20,977 nucleotides of DNA from Clostridia bacterium (GTDB taxonomy: Bacteria > Bacillota > Clostridia > TANB77 > CAG-508), in assembly GCA_022791735.1 (NCBI GenBank), contig JAAVZQ010000129.1, forward strand, positions 1-20,977, in the 5' to 3' direction. Below the pieces are notes generated by a model, which had not been told where the DNA came from, made no database searches, and saw nothing but the letters and a program-made list of their open reading frames with translations. How positions within the stretch are numbered: position 1 is the first letter of the stretch; each line of letters begins with the position of its first letter. Made by a program: the position numbers and the translations under genes. Shown here in pieces: positions 1-6,393 of the stretch.

Positions 1-27
1 ATACTGTATATATTACAAATAAAAGTA

Positions 28-57
28 TTGACAAAACAGCTAAAAAGGTATTATAAT
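28..57 (+). promoter_or_regulatory. sigma-70 type promoter for tRNA-Lys
   Basis: TTGACA at 28-33 and TATAAT at 52-57 are separated by 18 bases and lie just upstream of the tRNA. Both hexamers match the consensus fully. Confidence 0.8.
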
Positions 58-68
58 AACAAAAGAAC

Positions 69-144
69 GCGCTACTAGCTCAGTTGGTAGAGCAGGTGAC
101 TCTTAATCACAAGGTCCGCGGTTCGACCCCGCGGTGGCGCACCA
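69..144 (+). tRNA. tRNA-Lys (CTT anticodon)
   Basis: A 76-base cloverleaf can be folded by eye. The 7-bp acceptor stem pairs GCGCTAC with GTGGCGC, the D arm is GCTC/GAGC, the anticodon loop CTCTTAA holds anticodon CTT, and the T arm is CGCGG-TTCGACC-CCGCG. The CCA end is encoded (142-144). The first pair of the anticodon stem (G-A) is mismatched. It has its own promoter and terminator. Confidence 0.95.
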
Positions 145-150
145 AATACC

Positions 151-188
151 AAAAAGGTAGCAGTTATATTAAAACTGCTACCTTTTTT
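151..188 (+). terminator. Rho-independent terminator after tRNA-Lys
   Basis: A perfect 15-bp stem (151-165 with 173-187) has a 7-base loop and ends in six Ts. It separates the tRNA from asnS. Confidence 0.9.
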
Positions 189-209
189 CATTTAAGGAGA
201 TGTTAAGCT

Positions 210-1608
210 ATGAGTGAAAAGTATGTTTTAGTAAAAGAGTTGTACAGAAATACTAGTGTTTATGAAGGAAAAGAAGTAAGTGTTTCTGGATGGGTTAGAA
301 CTATTCGTGACTCTAAAAATTTTGGATTTATAGAAATCAATGACCGGTAGCTTCTTTAAAAATGTGCAAGTTGTTTTTGACACAGAACTCTCAAATTTTG
401 AAGATATAAGAAAATTATCTATAAGTTCTTCAATAATTGTTAAAGGAGATGTTATAAAAACAGAAAATGCTAAGCAACCATTTGAAATAAAAGCAAAAAA
501 TATAGAAATAGCAAATGTAGCAGATTTAGATTATCCACTTCAAAAGAAAAAGCACTCTTTTGAATATCTTAGAACTATCAGTCATTTGCGTCCAAGAGCA
601 AATACTTTTAACGCAGTATTTAGAGTTCGTAGTATACTTTCATATGCAATTCATAAATTCTTCCAAGAAAGAGGATTTGTATATGTGCATACACCAATAA
701 TTACAGGAAGCGACTGTGAAGGAGCAGGTGAGATGTTTAGGGTAACTGCTATGGACATGGATAATCCAATAAAAGATGAAAATGGAAAAATAGACTTTTC
801 ACAAGACTTTTTTGGAAAATCTTCACATCTTACAGTTAGCGGACAATTAGATGTTGAAACTTTTGCACATGCTTTTAGAAATGTATATACTTTTGGACCA
901 ACATTTAGAGCGGAGAACTCAAATACAGTAAAACATGCTGCAGAATTTTGGATGATAGAACCAGAAATATGTTTTGCAGATTTAAAAGATGATATGGATT
1001 TAGCAGAAGACATGATTAAATATATAATTACTTATGTGCGTGAAAATGCACCAGAAGAAATGGAATTTTTTAACCAATTTATAGATACAAATTTATTTAA
1101 CAAACTAGACAATGTTGTAAACTCTGAGTTTGGAAGAATATCATATACAGATGCAGTAAAAGAACTTGAAAAAGTAAATGATAGATTTGAATTTCCAGTT
1201 CACTTTGGAACAGATCTTCAAACAGAGCATGAAAGGTATTTAAGTGAGACTATTTTTGGAAAACCAGTTTTTGTAACAGACTATCCAAAAGAAATAAAAG
1301 CTTTTTATATGAAAGAAAATCCAGATGGAAGAACAGTTGCAGCATGTGATCTTCTTGTCCCAGGAATTGGAGAAATAATTGGTGGTAGTCAAAGGGAAGA
1401 TGATTTTGACAAATTAAACAAACGTCTAAAGGAACTGGGCTTAAGTGAAGAAGACTACTGGTGGTATATGGACTTAAGGAGATATGGAAGCTGTGAACAC
1501 AGCGGATTTGGACTTGGATTTGAAAGAATGATGATGTATCTAACAGGTATGCAAAACATACGTGATGTACTTCCTTTTCCAAGAACTCCAAACAATTGCG
1601 AATTTTAA
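210..1608 (+). CDS. asnS: asparaginyl-tRNA synthetase (needs a +1 shift at CGG 345-347)
   Basis: This class IIb aminoacyl-tRNA synthetase charges tRNA-Asn with asparagine in the cytoplasm. The ATG at 210 follows AAGGAGA (194-200). The first 45 codons give the start of the N-terminal OB-fold anticodon-binding domain and run to 'IEIND'. The next codon is CGG, followed at once by TAG. Skipping the C gives GGT AGC TTC (Gly-Ser-Phe), the 'NDGSFFKN' stretch expected in AsnRS, and an open frame to TAA at 1606-1608. The joined protein is 465 residues, the usual AsnRS length. Class II motif 2 (TFGPTFRAENS) and motif 3 (GFGLGFERMM) are present. A terminator follows. Because the enzyme is normally essential and no second copy is visible here, I treat the gene as functional and the CGG as read through with a shift. 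The alternative is a broken gene or a sequencing error. Confidence 0.93.
345..347 (+). other. in-frame CGG, +1 shift site 1 (asnS)
   Basis: The context is AAT GAC CGG TAG. Reading on in frame stops at the very next codon. Dropping the C gives GAC GGT AGC, which restores the conserved Asp-Gly-Ser. Confidence 0.93.
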
Positions 1609-1616
1609 TAATAATC

Positions 1617-1643
1617 AAAAGTCAGGGAGAAACCCTGGCTTTT
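1617..1643. terminator. terminator after asnS
   Basis: An 11-bp stem (1617-1627 with 1633-1643, including one G-T type position) has a 5-base loop and T runs at the 3' side. The A-rich 5' side means it may also work in the opposite direction for the convergent Spo0A-like gene. Confidence 0.8.
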
Positions 1644-1748
1644 GATTTTAAGTAGATAAAAGTTATAAATTTGTAGGAAGTAAAATAAATTCTAAGTATG
1701 TAGAAAGATAATATATATTCTAATGTAATACTATTAGAAGATTTTAAC

Positions 1749-2408
1749 CTAATTGCTACGTAAAATTTTGTTTATGACTGTAAACATAACTTGTTTAGGT
1801 GTTGGTTTAAAGTCATAATTAAATTGGAAGTAATCATTAAGCCTTTCCATATTGCAATCACAATACATACAATCAGTAGCTTTTCCAATGCTACTTTTAA
1901 TATTAAATATAGTCTTATTATATTTTTTAGCAATAAAAGGATAGACATTTGTTTGAAGATTATCTGTCATAGTGTCGTGTCGTACATATTGTTGTAAATA
2001 TGTTTCTAGAATTGAGTCTGCTAAATAGTGAGTTCCTTTATATTTAAACTGATATCCAATATATTCAAGTTCTTTTACAATTGAGAGTTTAACTGTTTGA
2101 ATATCATGCATTTTTATAATATCGTTGATAAGGTCTAAATCATTCGACCTTATCAAATGACGAGTAGGCCTATAGGTAAGTGGTATAGTTACATCAGAAT
2201 ATTTTCTTAGAATATCAATATTGTATGGTTGCATATCTTTTTTATCAATAAAGACAATATCAGGACTAAATTCATCTAAGACCTCCGAAGCTTCTTCTTT
2301 GCTAGAAGCGATTGCGTCAACAACAATGTTTAATTTGTTTTCCCTTAACTCGTTTGTTAGTTTTTTGTTAAAATCAATCATTTCAGTAATTACTAGTGCT
2401 TTTACCAT
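1749..2408 (-). CDS. divergent Spo0A-like response regulator
   Basis: The 219-residue protein has two parts. The C-terminal half (about 105-219) resembles the Spo0A DNA-binding domain: a 'KELEYIGYQFKYKGTHYL' start, a 'VYPFIAKKYNKT' segment and a helix in place of the sigmaA-contacting and 0A-box-reading helices. The N-terminal half looks like a receiver domain with Asp in 'DIVFIDKKD', but the acidic pair expected near the N-terminus is replaced (VITEMIDF) and the usual Thr and Lys switch residues are not evident. Phosphorylation may therefore differ from classical Spo0A. The start ATG is preceded by AAAGGAGG (2417-2424). It is divergent from the HD-GYP gene across a very AT-rich spacer. A role in sporulation or a related developmental switch is inferred from family membership. 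It could be a paralogue instead of the master Spo0A. Confidence 0.75.
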   Translation of the reverse strand: MVKALVITEMIDFNKKLTNELRENKLNIVVDAIASSKEEASEVLDEFSPDIVFIDKKDMQPYNIDILRKYSDVTIPLTYRPTRHLIRSNDLDLINDIIKMHDIQTVKLSIVKELEYIGYQFKYKGTHYLADSILETYLQQYVRHDTMTDNLQTNVYPFIAKKYNKTIFNIKSSIGKATDCMYCDCNMERLNDYFQFNYDFKPTPKQVMFTVINKILRSN

Positions 2409-2578
2409 TTTAAATTCCTCCTTTAGATACTTTTATATAATAGAGTGTTTTAGTAGGGAAAAAAGTTGCAAAAAAATAAAAAATTTTTTAAAAAAATAAT
2501 ATTTTTTTAAAAATTTTGCGTTTTTCCTTGATTTTTTTAGATTTTATTATATAATTTTAGTATAAAGGATGGGATATT
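2409..2578. promoter_or_regulatory. divergent intergenic region, promoter for the HD-GYP gene
   Basis: This 170-base spacer is extremely AT-rich, with runs of A and T at 2462-2520. Facing the HD-GYP gene are TTGATT (2528-2533) and TATAAT (2550-2555) with a 16-base spacer, then the ribosome binding site AAGGATGG (2566-2573). The poly-A/T tracts suggest curved DNA or an UP-element-like function, which is inference. Confidence 0.6.
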
Positions 2579-3633
2579 GTGAGAAAGAATAAACAAACAG
2601 TAGAATCAAATGGAATAAGAGTGTTAATCGTTGATGATGAAATAGGCATTATTGATTCATTATCTATATTTTTAGGGAAATATGGATATAGCTTTGTGCG
2701 GAGTAACAAACCCATTAGAAGCTATTGAAAAAGTTAGAACAGAACATTTTGATTTAATGATATTAGATTTTATTATGACACCTATACATGGAGATAAAGT
2801 AGTAGAAGAAATACGTAAATTCAACAAAGAACTATATATATTGCTACTTACAGGACATAAGGATTTAGCACCACCACTTGAAACAATAAGAAGGCTTGAT
2901 ATACAAGGATATTGTGAAAAAAGTGATAGATTTGACCAATTGCTTCTTTTGATTGAATCAGGAGTAAAAGCAATTAATCAAATGAAAGAAATTAAACATA
3001 TAAATAGTGAATTAAAAGATGCAAATGCAAAATTAGAAAAAGCATATTTAGAGAGTGTTGAAACATTAAGATATACAGTAGAAGCGAAAGATCCATATAC
3101 AAGAGGACATTCAGATAGAGTATCAGCATATTCAGTATTGATTGGTAAATTTCTTGGTCTTAGCGAAGAAGAATTGCATATACTTGAAGTAGGTGGTTTG
3201 TTCCACGATATTGGAAAAATTGGTATTCCAGACAGTATACTGCTAAAACCACGGAAAACTTACACCAGATGAGTATTCTGAAATAAAAAATCACCCAGCG
3301 ATTGGAGTACATATATTATCTAATGCAGAAATCTTCAAAGATATTATACCAATAGTAAAACATCACCATGAAAGATATGATGGATGTGGATATCCATCTA
3401 AACTCGCAGGAGATAACATACCATATTTAGCTAGAATAGCAGCTGTTGCAGATACTTTTGATGCTATGACATCAAGAAGAACATATAGAGATGCATTAGA
3501 TTTACAAATTGTAATAGATGAAATAGAAAAAAACAGAAGGATACAGTTTGATCCACAAATTGCAGATGTTTTCTTAGATATTTTACGTAATCATTATGAT
3601 GAAATAAAGAAAATCCAAGAAAAATATGCTTAA
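2579..3633 (+). CDS. response regulator with HD-GYP phosphodiesterase domain (two +1 shifts at CGG)
   Basis: The predicted product hydrolyses cyclic di-GMP under control of a phosphorelay. The GTG start at 2579 sits 5 bases after AAGGATGG. The receiver domain spans about residues 14-130, with the acidic pair in 'LIVDDE' and the phosphoacceptor Asp in 'LMILDFIM'. A short coiled-coil-like linker follows. The HD-GYP domain (about 160-345) has 'GHSDRVS', 'LFHDIGKIGIPD', 'HHHERYDGCGYP' and 'ADTFDAMTS'. Conceptual reading requires a +1 shift twice: at CGG 2699-2701 ('YSFV-G-VTNP') and at CGG 3252-3254 ('LLKP-G-KLTPDEY', a hallmark HD-GYP stretch). The joined length is 350 residues, normal for REC-HD-GYP proteins. 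Read without shifting, the gene falls into three pieces. No cognate kinase is adjacent. Confidence 0.9.
2699..2701 (+). other. in-frame CGG, +1 shift site 2 (receiver domain)
   Basis: The context is TTT GTG CGG AGT. The unshifted frame ends at TGA a few codons later. Dropping C gives GTG GGA GTA ACA (V-G-V-T), leading into the rest of the receiver domain. Confidence 0.9.
3252..3254 (+). other. in-frame CGG, +1 shift site 3 (HD-GYP domain)
   Basis: The context is AAA CCA CGG AAA. The unshifted frame ends at TGA 3270-3272. Dropping C gives CCA GGA AAA CTT (P-G-K-L), the conserved KPGKLT of HD-GYP proteins. Confidence 0.95.
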
Positions 3634-3720
3634 AATTTAATTTTGGTATTATAAGTTTTATACTTATTTATACATATTGCTTAATAAAAGCGCAAATTAT
3701 AGTAAAAGGAGGAACAAAAG

Positions 3721-4038
3721 ATGGACGAACAAGAAAAGAGCGTAGATAATGTAAAAGAAGAAACTACTACTACAGGAACAACTCCAAATGGAAGAAAAGG
3801 GTTCAACATAACAGCATTAATCCTAGGAATAATATCAACACTTTGTTTCTGTGCTTGGTATATAGCTGTACCAACAGGAATTATTGCTATTATTTTTAGT
3901 ATAGCAGGAAGAAAAGATGAAGGACGCGGAATGGGAATTGCTGGTATGGTACTTGGAATAATAGGACTAATCTTAACTCTTTTATGGATATTTGTTTTAG
4001 CAAGTATACTAGTAGCAGCAGGGGCTTACGGTTATTAA
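3721..4038 (+). CDS. DUF4190-type small membrane protein
   Basis: The 105-residue protein has a charged, Thr-rich N-terminus (1-30) followed by two long hydrophobic segments (about 32-57 and 68-102), separated by a 'GRKDEGRG' turn. This is the usual DUF4190 layout. The ATG follows AAGGAGG (3707-3713). It is probably in the cytoplasmic membrane and its function is unknown. Its only CGG is out of frame (CGC GGA), and no shift is needed. A strong terminator follows directly. Confidence 0.8.
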   Translation: MDEQEKSVDNVKEETTTTGTTPNGRKGFNITALILGIISTLCFCAWYIAVPTGIIAIIFSIAGRKDEGRGMGIAGMVLGIIGLILTLLWIFVLASILVAAGAYGY

Positions 4039-4041
4039 AAT

Positions 4042-4076
4042 AAAAAAATCTTTGCGAATATGCAAAGATTTTTTTT
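4042..4076 (+). terminator. terminator after the DUF4190 gene
   Basis: A 14-bp stem (4042-4055 with 4062-4075), a 6-base loop and a run of eight Ts. Confidence 0.9.
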
Positions 4077-4285
4077 GATGCCTCGGAATAAATTTTGCAC
4101 GAATAATTATGAGGCTTTATATTTAATTATATCTGAAATATCACAATCTAAGACATAACATATTAACCTTTTAAATATAAACCCATATAAGAGTATAACA
4201 CATAAATTAAAAGTAATGATAAAGTAAAGATACAAAATAAAATATGTAAGTTGTCTTTTTTACTCTTTTTGTCGAACGATTTGTG

Positions 4286-4314
4286 TTGACATTTCATAAA
4301 AATCGTTGTACACT
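4286..4314 (+). promoter_or_regulatory. orphan promoter inside an inverted repeat
   Basis: The gene-free stretch 4077-4421 holds one clear promoter: TTGACA (4286-4291), a 17-base spacer and TACACT (4309-4314). The -35 region is embedded in the inverted repeat AACGATTT (4275-4282) / AAATCGTT (4300-4307), which looks like a repressor site. Downstream, before the HigB promoter, I find no convincing gene, only a short hairpin TTGGGA/TCCCAA near 4375-4391 and an 11-codon ORF with no good ribosome binding site. The rest of the stretch shows nothing else recognisable. Confidence 0.55.
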
Positions 4315-4421
4315 AATACATAATTAAAATCAAATTTTTTAAATTGCAACTTAAGTATATGCAAAAAATTATCTTTGGGAACTCTCCCAAATAAATAAGC
4401 ATATTTAATTCATATAAGGTG

Positions 4422-4450
4422 TTGACAAACGATAACCAAAATGTTATCAT
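4422..4450 (+). promoter_or_regulatory. promoter and operator of the toxin-antitoxin pair
   Basis: TTGACA (4422-4427) and TATCAT (4445-4450) are separated by 17 bases. The inverted repeat GATAAC (4431-4436) / GTTATC (4443-4448) overlaps the spacer and the -10 box. That is a typical position for autorepression by the antitoxin. Confidence 0.75.
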
Positions 4451-4476
4451 ATAAATATAATATAAGGAGCAAATGA

Positions 4477-4836
4477 ATGTGCAATATAATTTTTTATACA
4501 GATAAAAATGGAGAAAGCGAGGTATATAACTATATAGAGAATTTAAGGGCTAAAAACAATAATAAAAATGAAAGAATAAAACTAAATAAAATAACTGCAT
4601 ATATTAACCAATTATCAAAATATGGTCTATCTATTGGAGAACCATATATCAAACCCTTATGTGATGATATATGGGAACTAAGGCCATTAAGAGACAGAAT
4701 ACTATTTGCTTGTTGGAGCAATAATAAGTTTATATTATTAAGTCACTTTATGAAGCAAACACAAAAAACACCACCAAGAGAAATTGAAAAAGCAAAAAGG
4801 TTATTAGAAGATTATAAAAATAGGAGTGAAGTATAA
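4477..4836 (+). CDS. HigB/RelE-type toxin (phage Gp49-like family)
   Basis: The 119-residue protein has the RelE/HigB-like pattern: an N-terminal 'IENLRAKN' helix region, 'GLSIGEPYIKPLCDDIWELRPLRDRILFACW', then 'FILLSHFMKQTQKTPPREIEKAKRLLEDY'. The 'WELR' and 'HFxKKxxKTP' elements are those of HigB-type ribosome-dependent mRNA endonucleases (DUF891 group). I chose the ATG at 4477 because AAGGAG (4464-4469) lies 7 bases away. The ATG at 4473 reads into an early stop. It is followed by an antitoxin gene with a one-base overlap (TAATG), and promoter and operator lie upstream. The toxin-first order fits HigBA. Confidence 0.85.
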   Translation: MCNIIFYTDKNGESEVYNYIENLRAKNNNKNERIKLNKITAYINQLSKYGLSIGEPYIKPLCDDIWELRPLRDRILFACWSNNKFILLSHFMKQTQKTPPREIEKAKRLLEDYKNRSEV

Positions 4837-5162
4837 TGTGTAAGAAAGAATTAACTTGGGAAGAGGTAAAAGCAAATTTGAATTTTACACCAGAAGAAGA
4901 AGCAGAAATACAGTTAGAGGAAGATATAATAGAAGCTACTATTCAAGCAAGAAAAAATAGCAAACTTTCGCAAAGAGAATTAAGCGAGAAGACAGGAATA
5001 CAACAACCAGCAATAGCAAGAATTGAAAGTCGCTCTCGTTCACCAAAAGCTTCGACTTTAATAAAACTATTGTATCCTATGGGGTACACTATAAGAGTGG
5101 TACCTTTAAACAATAACAGAATTAAAAAGAGATTAATAAGAGAAAAAACTAAAAGTAAGTAG
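4836..5162 (+). CDS. HigA-type helix-turn-helix antitoxin
   Basis: The 108-residue protein has an XRE-family helix-turn-helix at about 35-90: 'ARKNSKLSQRELSEKTGIQQPAIARIESRSRSPKASTL', then a 'GYTIRVVPL' tail. It begins inside the toxin stop codon, so translation is probably coupled. It is expected to bind and neutralise the toxin and to repress the promoter through the GATAAC/GTTATC repeat. Arg codons here include CGC and CGT but not CGG. Confidence 0.88.
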   Translation: MCKKELTWEEVKANLNFTPEEEAEIQLEEDIIEATIQARKNSKLSQRELSEKTGIQQPAIARIESRSRSPKASTLIKLLYPMGYTIRVVPLNNNRIKKRLIREKTKSK

Positions 5163-5168
5163 GCTTAA

Positions 5169-5657
5169 ACTGTACTGAACCCAAAATGGAGAGATTACGA
5201 TACTTCTGGATCTTGTGGTGCTGGATATGGAAATGGTTACTATTCAGGCCGTCTTGCTGATCCTGCTGAGTGGGAAATATTCAAAGTTGAGGGGGTTGCT
5301 AGGTATGCACTAGGAGCTTCTGGCATTGAAATGTACATTAAGGCGTATAATATTTATAAGGAAAGTGAAATGTATTTACAGTGTAAGTGTATCGATAGAT
5401 TAGGCTATATTGTTTGCAATAGAGATGGAACATGGGGCTACAAAACAGATAATGACTCAATAGAGGTTGGACCGAACAATTTATTTATGCCTACAGGAAG
5501 AGTAGGCATTGGATTATGCTCGGGCGCATCAGCTCATACTAACGCACTTTATGTTGTTTGGAGTGAGAATTCTTTTATTGGTGTATGTGATGTGGAAACT
5601 TATTTAGAGGGATATGGCGTTCCAGTTCGTTTTTGTCCGATAGTTTCTTTGCTTTAG
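5169..5657 (+). pseudogene. headless remnant of a surface or prepilin-like protein
   Basis: An open frame runs from a stop codon at 5166-5168 to TAG at 5655-5657 with no usable start or ribosome binding site at its head. The first in-frame ATG is at 5331, with nothing resembling a Shine-Dalgarno. The translation (about 162 residues) is rich in Gly, Tyr and Cys, for example 'WRDYDTSGSCGAGYGNG', and contains 'GASGIEMYIKAYN' and a C-terminal 'GVPVRFCPIVSLL'. It resembles the C-terminal part of the prepilin-like or 'GVRPVVSL'-ending proteins common in uncultured Clostridia (from memory). The 5' part is missing, possibly lost when the toxin-antitoxin cassette arrived. No in-frame CGG accounts for the missing start. 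Confidence 0.6.
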
Positions 5658-5666
5658 TATATATGT

Positions 5667-5714
5667 AAACTGCAACAGATTTTTGAGCAATAATTCTAAA
5701 ATCTGTTGCAGTTT
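5667..5714. terminator. bidirectional terminator between convergent genes
   Basis: A perfect 16-bp stem (5667-5682 with 5699-5714) has a 16-base loop, with A/T runs at both ends. It lies between the remnant on the plus strand and the small membrane gene on the minus strand. Confidence 0.9.
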
Positions 5715-5882
5715 TTACAAATTCCTAAATATGCCCCAAATAGATAAAAGGAGAATAATCGCGACTACTAAAATATAGATATAGCCACGATTAGTTTCTT
5801 CTTTTTTTAATCTTAACTTTATTAGCCCGCAAAAAAGGATTATAGCCAAAATATATCCAAAAATGATAATAACTATATCCAT
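5715..5882 (-). CDS. 55-residue two-helix membrane protein
   Basis: This short gene starts with ATG (complement of 5880-5882) after a GAGGGGAG ribosome binding site and ends TAA at the terminator stem. The product has two hydrophobic segments (about 2-20 and 35-52) separated by a charged loop 'KLRLKKEETNRG', and ends 'GIFRNL'. It lies 26 bases downstream of the DUF2752-type gene and is probably co-transcribed. I do not recognise the family. A role tied to its membrane-protein neighbour is inference. Confidence 0.7.
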   Translation of the reverse strand: MDIVIIIFGYILAIILFCGLIKLRLKKEETNRGYIYILVVAIILLLSIWGIFRNL

Positions 5883-5908
5883 ATTAATTACTCCCCTCTA
5901 AAATGGCA

Positions 5909-6231
5909 TTAATTGCCGAAAAATTATATCCACAAAGGACCTTTTCTTAATTATTATACATATAATATCATCTATAAAGAGTACTACAAAAATTGGAAAC
6001 AAAACTAATGTATAATATGCATTATATTCTACTGCAAGAGAAAAGTTGAAGCTTAAAAGCTCTTTTGTTGCACGTGTAATTCCACAAGCAGGACAAAAAA
6101 GCCCTGTGCTATCTTTTATATAACAACTTCCGAAGGTCTACGGCGTCAGTAAACCTTAGCAAAATAAGGGCTATAACTAGCCCTACATATAAAACAATTC
6201 TTATATACTTAAAAATATTTTTCTTTTTCAC
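5909..6231 (-). CDS. DUF2752-type membrane protein (two +1 shifts at CGG)
   Basis: Without a shift this region looks empty. From GTG at 6231 the frame reads a basic start, a hydrophobic segment (about 12-26) and 'RFTDAVDL', then hits CGG (complement 6130-6132). Dropping the C gives 'GSCYIKDSTGLFCPACGITRATKELL', the DUF2752 signature (Cys-Pro-x-Cys-Gly-x-Thr-Arg-Ala), then a second hydrophobic segment 'TLVLFPIFVVLFI'. A second in-frame CGG (complement 5916-5918) would shift the frame again to end '...IIFGN' at TAA 5909-5911. Read unshifted it would end at 5898. The joined length is about 106 residues, usual for this family. A weak AAAGGA lies 13 bases before the GTG, so the start is less sure than the body. 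DUF2752 proteins are membrane proteins of unknown function. Confidence 0.8.
5916..5918 (-). other. in-frame CGG, candidate +1 shift site (DUF2752 C-terminus)
   Basis: The coding-strand context is ATT TTT CGG CAA. Both readings end within a few codons (shifted: Gly-Asn-stop at 5909; unshifted: a 6-codon tail to 5898), so this site alone does not prove a shift. Confidence 0.5.
6130..6132 (-). other. in-frame CGG, +1 shift site (DUF2752 core)
   Basis: The coding-strand context is GAC CTT CGG AAG. The unshifted frame ends in 'RKLLYKR' and stop. Dropping C gives CTT GGA AGT TGT and leads into the CPACGITRA signature. Confidence 0.88.
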
Positions 6232-6303
6232 TACTACTATTAATTCCTTTCTAAGGTCAGAAACTAAGTTTGAAAAAGAATTAGTATAGTGCTAGGCAAA
6301 CAA

Positions 6304-6351
6304 ATTTGAAATCAATGAGGCGTACTGGTGTACGTTGATTTGATTTCAAAT
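6304..6351. repeat. imperfect palindrome downstream of the ABC-F gene
   Basis: Outer arms ATTTGAAATCA (6304-6314) and TGATTTCAAAT (6341-6351) enclose inner arms CGTAC (6321-6325) / GTACG (6330-6334) with a TGGT tip. The surrounding 6250-6393 has no gene. This may be part of a dispersed palindromic repeat or a weak terminator for the ABC-F transcript (on the minus strand the hairpin is followed by TTGTTTG). Confidence 0.6.
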
Positions 6352-6393
6352 GCAGTTCAACGACGCAATATGCTGATTATCTTTCGAACTTTA

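Noticed and set aside
345..347. Classical programmed +1 frameshifting of the prfB or Euplotes kind
   Set aside because: There is no shared slippery sequence, no internal Shine-Dalgarno at fixed distance, and only one of the sites is followed directly by a stop codon.
2682..3272. A separate truncated response regulator starting at ATG 2682
   Set aside because: It has no ribosome binding site and would lack the beginning of the receiver domain, which is present upstream in the other frame.
4355..4390. An 11-codon ORF (ATG near 4357) after the orphan promoter
   Set aside because: It has no convincing ribosome binding site and no recognisable sequence; it could be chance in AT-rich DNA.
4077..4421. 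Riboswitch or CRISPR array in the gene-poor stretch
   Set aside because: I see no repeat-spacer pattern and no known riboswitch core. I also saw no CRISPR array anywhere in the window.
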